Assembly (NCBI GenBank): GCA_900548185.1
Contig: URJJ01000069.1
Span: 1-7,766, forward strand
Source of the DNA: an uncultured Opitutales bacterium
Lineage (GTDB): Bacteria > Verrucomicrobiota > Verrucomicrobiia > Opitutales > Intestinicryptomonadaceae
Length of the DNA stretch: 7,766 nt
Direction of reading: 5' to 3'
Part shown: positions 4,352 to 7,766 of the stretch, piece after piece
How the letters are laid out: every line of letters starts with the position of its first letter
How positions within the stretch are numbered: position 1 is the stretch's first letter
Notes under the pieces: model-generated
Told to the model about the DNA's origin: nothing
Database searches by the model: none
What the model saw: the letters and a program-made list of their open reading frames with translations, nothing else
Made by a program: the position numbers and the translations under genes

Positions 4352-6637
4352 CTAGAACTTCAGCTTGTCGAACGCGCTGGTCCAGGAGCTGTTAATGTTT
4401 TCATCGCGGCGGGGGGGCTGGCGGGAGGCCCCGCCGGATTTGCCGCCCTGCCTGCGCGGTCCGTCCCTGCGCGCCGCATCCCCGGCGCTCGATGCGCGCT
4501 TTTGCGGGTTGGTTTTCATAGAAAGGGCTATCCGGTTGCGCGCCCTGTCAACTTCAAGAACCTGCACGCTGACCTTCTGGAGCGGCTTTACCACGTCGTG
4601 GGGGTCGCGCACAAATGTATCGGAAAGCTCGCTTATGTGCACAAGCCCGTCCTGGTGGACGCCGATGTCAACGAAGGCGCCGAAAGCCGTCACGTTTGTT
4701 ACGATGCCCGGCAGGCGCATCCCCTCGCGCAGGTCCGCAATCTCCCGCACACCCTCTGCGAAGGAAAACGCCTCGAACTTTTCGCGCGGGTCGCGGCCCG
4801 GCTTGCCAAGCTCGCCCAGGATGTCCCTGAGGGTGGGCATGCCCACGTCGTCGGACACGTAATTTTCAAGCCTTATTCTGGAGCGCAGCTCGGGGGAGGC
4901 CATCAGGCTTGCCACGTCCGTACCGAGGTCCGAGGCCATTTTTTCAACCAGCGCATACCGCTCCGGGTGCACCGCGCTCGAGTCGAGAGGGTCGGCCCCG
5001 CCGCGTATGCGCAAAAATCCGGCGGCCTGCTCAAAGGTTTTGGCCCCGAGGCCCTTTACCGACAAAAGGTCCCTGCGCGAGCGGAAGGCCCCGTTTGAAT
5101 TCCTGTGGGCCACTATGCCCGCAGCCACGGAGGCATTGAGCCCGGACACATACGAAAGAAGCTGGCGGCTCGCCGTGTTGACCTCGACTCCCACGCTGTT
5201 TACGCAGCTAATTACGACGTCGTCGAGCGAACGCTTGAGCATGGCCTGGTTTACGTCGTGCTGGTACTGGCCCACGCCTATGGACTGGGGGTCGATTTTC
5301 ACAAGCTCGGCGAGCGGGTCCATGAGCCTGCGGCCAATCGACACCGCGCCTCGGACCGTGATGTCCTGGTCGGGAAACTCCTCGCGCGCCGCCTCGCTTG
5401 CCGAATATATAGACGCCCCGCTTTCGTTTACCATGACGACAGCCGTCTGGGGCGGGAGCCCCAGCGAGCGGACAAAAGCCTCGGTCTCGCGGCCGGCCGT
5501 TCCGTTTCCGATAGCCACGGCCTCGATTTCAAACTGCCTGCAAAGGCGAAGAACGGCGTTTCCCGCCTCCATCCTGCGCGCGGCGCCCTGCTCCGGGAAG
5601 ATGACCTCGTGGTGAAGGAGCGCGCCCTGGCGGTCGAGGCAGACCACCTTGCAGCCCGTGCGGAAGCCGGGGTCGATTGCAAGCACGTTCTTCTGCCCAA
5701 GCGGGGAGGCCATGAGAAGCTCCCTCAAGTTGCTTGCAAACACCCTCACGGCCTCCTCGTCGGCCCGCTTTTTGAGTTCCAGGCGCATGTGGGTTTCGGT
5801 GGCGGGCGAAAGGAGCCTGCGGTAAGAGTCCTCCACTGCGGCGGCGACTTGGGCGGCGCACTCTCCGCCCCCCTTTACGAAGCGCGATTTCAAAATCGAA
5901 AGCGCCCCCTCCTCGTCCGGAAGCACGCGCATTATGAGAAAGCCCTCGGCCTCGCCCCTGCGTATCGCGAGAATCCTGTGGCTTGGCATGGAGGACGCCT
6001 TTTCGGAAATGTCGAAGTAGTCGCGGTACTTTGCGCCTTCCTCCTCCTTTCCGAACATCACCTTGGAGGTCGTAACCGCCTCGCGCTCGAAATAGGCGCG
6101 CATCTGCGAGCGGGCGTCGGGGTCGTCGGAAACCGTTTCCGCGATGATGTCGCGCGCGCCGGCCAGGGCCTCGTCGGCGTCGGCGACGCCCTTTTCCGGG
6201 TCGGCAAAGCCGGCGGCCTCGGCCGAGCACGAAGCGTCCTGGTTTTCGAGAATGAAGCGCGCGAGGGGTTCAAGGCCCTTTTCCCGGGCTATCATCGCGC
6301 GGGTCCTGCGCTTGGGCTTGAAGGGCTGGTAAACGTCCTCAAGGCGCGCCATGGTCTCGGCGGAATCTACGGACTTTTCCAGCTCCGGCGTAAGCAGGCC
6401 GCGCTCGCGGAGGGAGTCTTTTATGGAGGTTCTCCGGGCGTCCAGGAGCGCGAGCCGCTCAAGCTCGTCGCGGATTGCGGCTATCTGCACCTCGTCGAGG
6501 GAGCCCGTCGCCTCCTTGCGGTAGCGGGCGATGAAGGGGACAGTAGCCCCCCCCTCCAGAAGCTTGGCGGTCTCCTCGACCTGCCGCGCCGGGATGTTTA
6601 CCGACTTCGACGCTATTTCTATGTGTAAAGGCTGCAT
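4352..6637 (-). CDS. tex: Tex, RNA-binding S1-domain transcription accessory protein
   Basis: Tex is a conserved cytoplasmic nucleic-acid-binding protein related to eukaryotic Spt6. It is linked to transcription and to toxin or virulence gene expression in several bacteria, though its exact role is unsettled. The 761-residue length is normal for the family. The N-terminal Tex helical region includes VPFIARYRKEATGSLDE (33-49) and the DVYQPFKPKRRTRA segment (101-114). The YqgF/RNase-H-like domain begins with NVLAIDPGFRTGCK (317-330). Helix-hairpin-helix repeats follow around SVGVEVNTAS (481-490) and LLSVKGLGAKTFEQAAGF (524-541). The S1 domain spans about 639-708 (GIVTNVTAFGAFVDIGVHQDGLVHISEL). 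A basic Arg/Lys/Gly-rich tail follows (711-745). ATG 6637 has AGGA about nine bases upstream, overlapping the TAG stop of the preceding gene, so the two are co-transcribed and probably coupled. A run of eight G bases in codons 28-31 is notable but in frame. Confidence 0.97.
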   Translation of the reverse strand: MQPLHIEIASKSVNIPARQVEETAKLLEGGATVPFIARYRKEATGSLDEVQIAAIRDELERLALLDARRTSIKDSLRERGLLTPELEKSVDSAETMARLEDVYQPFKPKRRTRAMIAREKGLEPLARFILENQDASCSAEAAGFADPEKGVADADEALAGARDIIAETVSDDPDARSQMRAYFEREAVTTSKVMFGKEEEGAKYRDYFDISEKASSMPSHRILAIRRGEAEGFLIMRVLPDEEGALSILKSRFVKGGGECAAQVAAAVEDSYRRLLSPATETHMRLELKKRADEEAVRVFASNLRELLMASPLGQKNVLAIDPGFRTGCKVVCLDRQGALLHHEVIFPEQGAARRMEAGNAVLRLCRQFEIEAVAIGNGTAGRETEAFVRSLGLPPQTAVVMVNESGASIYSASEAAREEFPDQDITVRGAVSIGRRLMDPLAELVKIDPQSIGVGQYQHDVNQAMLKRSLDDVVISCVNSVGVEVNTASRQLLSYVSGLNASVAAGIVAHRNSNGAFRSRRDLLSVKGLGAKTFEQAAGFLRIRGGADPLDSSAVHPERYALVEKMASDLGTDVASLMASPELRSRIRLENYVSDDVGMPTLRDILGELGKPGRDPREKFEAFSFAEGVREIADLREGMRLPGIVTNVTAFGAFVDIGVHQDGLVHISELSDTFVRDPHDVVKPLQKVSVQVLEVDRARNRIALSMKTNPQKRASSAGDAARRDGPRRQGGKSGGASRQPPRRDENINSSWTSAFDKLKF

Positions 6638-6646
6638 GTTGAAATC

Positions 6647-6988
6647 CTATTTTTTAAAGAATACGAAAAATACCGCGAGCACCATGAAGGCAAACCCCAC
6701 CAGATAGTTCCACTTTATCTCCTCTTTCAGGTAGAGGATTGAAAAGCCGATGAAAACCGCCAGCGTTATCGCCTCCTGCATGGTCTTAAGCTCCGCGACG
6801 CTGAGCGTCCGGTGCCCTATCCTGTTTGCGGGAACCTGGAGGCAGTACTCGAAAAACGCGATGCCCCAACTGACCGCGATGGCCGCCCAGAGTGGCGCGC
6901 TCTTGAACTTGAGGTGGCCGTACCAGGCGAACGTCATAAAAACGTTCGAAAGGAAGAGGAGGACGATTGGAATAGCGTATTTCGACAT
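6647..6988 (-). CDS. DUF486 family small integral membrane protein (DMT-like, COG3169)
   Basis: The 113-residue protein is nearly all membrane: about four hydrophobic helices at roughly 4-20, 32-52, 68-85 and 91-111. Family hallmarks are LSNVFMTFAWYGHLKF near the start, WGIAFFEYCLQVPANRIGH in the middle, and LKTMQEAITLAVF before helix three. Members look like half-size drug/metabolite-transporter proteins of four helices that would pair as dimers. No substrate is established. I chose ATG 6988 because it gives the usual start just before the first helix. The frame stays open to 7123, but the extra 45 residues are Arg/Cys-rich and would cross the promoter. No strong Shine-Dalgarno is seen. Its TAG stop overlaps the tex ribosome binding site, with nine bases between stop and tex ATG, making a two-gene operon. 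Confidence 0.9.
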   Translation of the reverse strand: MSKYAIPIVLLFLSNVFMTFAWYGHLKFKSAPLWAAIAVSWGIAFFEYCLQVPANRIGHRTLSVAELKTMQEAITLAVFIGFSILYLKEEIKWNYLVGFAFMVLAVFFVFFKK

Positions 6989-7039
6989 GGCTGCCAGACG
7001 GGCGTACCGCAAAAAAATCGCGGGAGGCGCACGCCCCCC

Positions 7040-7075
7040 ACTTTTTCGATTGCAACATTTCACCCCCGAAAAAGT
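7040..7075. promoter_or_regulatory. Perfect 9-bp inverted repeat flanking the DUF486-tex promoter (candidate operator)
   Basis: ACTTTTTCG (7040-7048) and CGAAAAAGT (7067-7075) are perfect inverted arms separated by 18 bases. The left arm sits directly downstream of the -10 hexamer, near the expected transcription start. The right arm overlaps the -35 hexamer. Arm centres are 27 bases apart, more than two helical turns, so a single small dimer would fit less well than two bound dimers or a looped complex. It could also form a hairpin, but no T-run follows it on either strand. Confidence 0.42.
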
Positions 7076-7078
7076 CAA
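7049..7078 (-). promoter_or_regulatory. Sigma70-type promoter of the DUF486-tex operon
   Basis: On the minus strand TTGACT (-35, 7073-7078) and TGCAAT (-10, 7049-7054) are spaced by 18 bases. The -35 has one mismatch from consensus and the -10 has two. The start would be near 7042, giving a leader of about 54 bases before ATG 6988. No comparably good promoter was found on the plus strand for mntP. Confidence 0.6.
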
Positions 7079-7161
7079 CCGTTTTGATTCGCAAAAAAAT
7101 CGCCCCGCCGCCGCCTTTGGCATTGCAAACGCCGAGGCGCCCTGCGAGGGTTTCGGGACAC

Positions 7162-7737
7162 ATGTCTATTTTCCAGACGGTTTTGATAGGCCTTGCGCTC
7201 GCGATGGACGCCTTCGCGGTGTCGGTGTGCATGTCCGCGGCCTCCGACAGGCTCAGGCTCAAAAACATGCTCGTTATCGCCGGGTTTTTCGGGGGCTTCC
7301 AGGCCCTGATGCCATACGTGGGCTGGCAGGCGGGGGTGCTCGCCTCGTCCTACATATCCAGCTTCGACCACTGGATAGCCTTCGCCCTGCTCTCCTACAT
7401 AGGCGCAAGGATGATACTTGAGGCGCGCAAATGCCGCAGGTGCGAGACCGAAAAGAGGATTTACGGCGACCCGACCAACATCAGCGTACTTTTCATGCTC
7501 GCGATAGCCACGAGCATAGACGCGCTCGCAGTCGGGGTCACCCTCGGATGCCTGGCAAGCGACATAGTTATGCCAAGCATCGTAATCGGCCTTGTAACCT
7601 TCGCCGTATCGCTTGCCGGAGCCGCTCTCGGCTCAAGGGTAGGCCGCTGGGCGGAGGGGCGGATTGAAATACTCGGGGGCGCCATTTTGATTGCCATAGG
7701 GCTTAAAATACTCATCGAGCACCTGTTTTTCGGCTGA
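7162..7737 (+). CDS. mntP: Manganese efflux pump MntP
   Basis: MntP exports Mn2+ across the inner membrane and protects against manganese excess. The 191-residue product is close to the 188 of the E. coli protein and has six predicted helices in two related halves. Matching positions include AMDAFAVSV with Asp16, GFFGGFQALMPYVGW (41-55), DHWIAFALLSYIGARMILE (69-87), the second-half TSIDALAVGV with Asp120, and the closing IEILGGAILIAIGLKILIEH (168-187). The two membrane Asp residues are the conserved motif positions. A CxxC (91-94) lies in the central cytoplasmic loop, next to a basic stretch. ATG 7162 is preferred over the open frame back to 7084, since it starts just before helix one and has GAGGG about 11 bases upstream. 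I could not find the yybP-ykoY manganese riboswitch often seen before this gene. No terminator is evident in the last 29 bases of the window. Confidence 0.94.
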   Translation: MSIFQTVLIGLALAMDAFAVSVCMSAASDRLRLKNMLVIAGFFGGFQALMPYVGWQAGVLASSYISSFDHWIAFALLSYIGARMILEARKCRRCETEKRIYGDPTNISVLFMLAIATSIDALAVGVTLGCLASDIVMPSIVIGLVTFAVSLAGAALGSRVGRWAEGRIEILGGAILIAIGLKILIEHLFFG

Positions 7738-7766
7738 CGGCGCGTCAGGTCCCGCCCGCAAGGCCC

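Larger units (their letters stand above)
7008..7103. repeat. Separated 14-bp direct repeat with A7 tract in the divergent mntP / DUF486-tex region
   Basis: The 14-mer CGCAAAAAAATCGC occurs twice in the same orientation, at 7008-7021 and 7090-7103, 82 bases apart (close to eight helical turns). One copy lies in the leader of the DUF486-tex transcript and the other upstream of its -35 box, in the mntP leader region. The A7 tracts are intrinsically bent DNA and stand out in GC-rich surroundings. Paired protein binding or looping is possible. Function is inferred. Confidence 0.55.

Noticed and set aside
4277..5098. 273-codon open frame on the plus strand
   Set aside because: Antisense to the tex S1 region and running through the tex terminator. 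No ribosome binding site or recognisable domain.
5105..6628. 507-codon open frame on the plus strand
   Set aside because: It lies wholly antisense to tex, which has an unmistakable domain order. The translation is Arg/His/Ala/Gly-rich with no family motifs, as expected for a GC-rich shadow frame.
6989..7123. N-terminal extension of the DUF486 gene to 7123
   Set aside because: The extra 45 residues are Arg/Cys-rich, unlike the family, and would start upstream of the recognised promoter at 7049-7078.
7084..7161. N-terminal extension of mntP to 7084
   Set aside because: The added residues are a basic, proline-rich stretch not seen in the family. ATG 7162 begins just before the first membrane helix and has a GAGGG upstream.
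6989..7161. yybP-ykoY manganese riboswitch upstream of mntP
   Set aside because: I looked for the paired-helix layout and conserved loop sequences and found none. The symmetric elements here are short arms around a minus-strand promoter. A covariance-model search would settle it.

Overview
The window is a GC-rich bacterial chromosomal segment. It holds five ordinary cellular genes, a two-gene phage-tail-type unit between them, and the last codons of one gene cut by the left edge. Codon choice is strongly GC-biased in every gene, including the phage-like ones. No tRNA, rRNA, transposase, integrase or CRISPR array is visible. The host is probably a Gram-negative or Gram-negative-like bacterium. 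A Verrucomicrobiota- or Lentisphaerota-type lineage is my guess from the overall style, at low confidence, because no marker gene here settles it.

Left part (1-830). The 3' end of an unidentified plus-strand gene is followed by a small all-alpha dUTPase of the dimeric type (115-486). This gene converges on the phage-like unit, and a strong bidirectional hairpin terminator (537-571) separates them.

Phage-like unit (590-3052, minus strand). A 714-residue tail-fibre-like protein has fibre-type repeats, then a LamG-like and a second beta-sandwich module. One nucleotide downstream comes a 78-residue protein of unknown function. The pair has its own near-consensus promoter (3003-3031), a good ribosome binding site and a terminator. 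A perfect 8-bp inverted repeat covers the -35 box. No capsid, portal, baseplate, tape-measure, integrase or lysis gene is present, so this looks like an orphan, possibly domesticated, receptor-binding cassette.

Middle (3098-4351). A cytoplasmic alpha/beta-hydrolase esterase is transcribed divergently from the fibre gene. It is followed by a 285-base gap holding two opposed terminators and some inverted repeats but no gene.

Right part (4352-7766). Minus-strand genes for a DUF486-family small membrane protein and the RNA-binding accessory protein Tex form a tight operon. It is driven by a recognisable promoter at 7049-7078. Divergent from it is mntP, a manganese exporter gene. The shared regulatory region carries a 9-bp inverted repeat around the promoter and a separated 14-bp direct repeat with an A7 tract.

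The best candidate for something undescribed is the fibre-like gene with its 78-residue partner and operator-like promoter. Nothing seen proves a new system.
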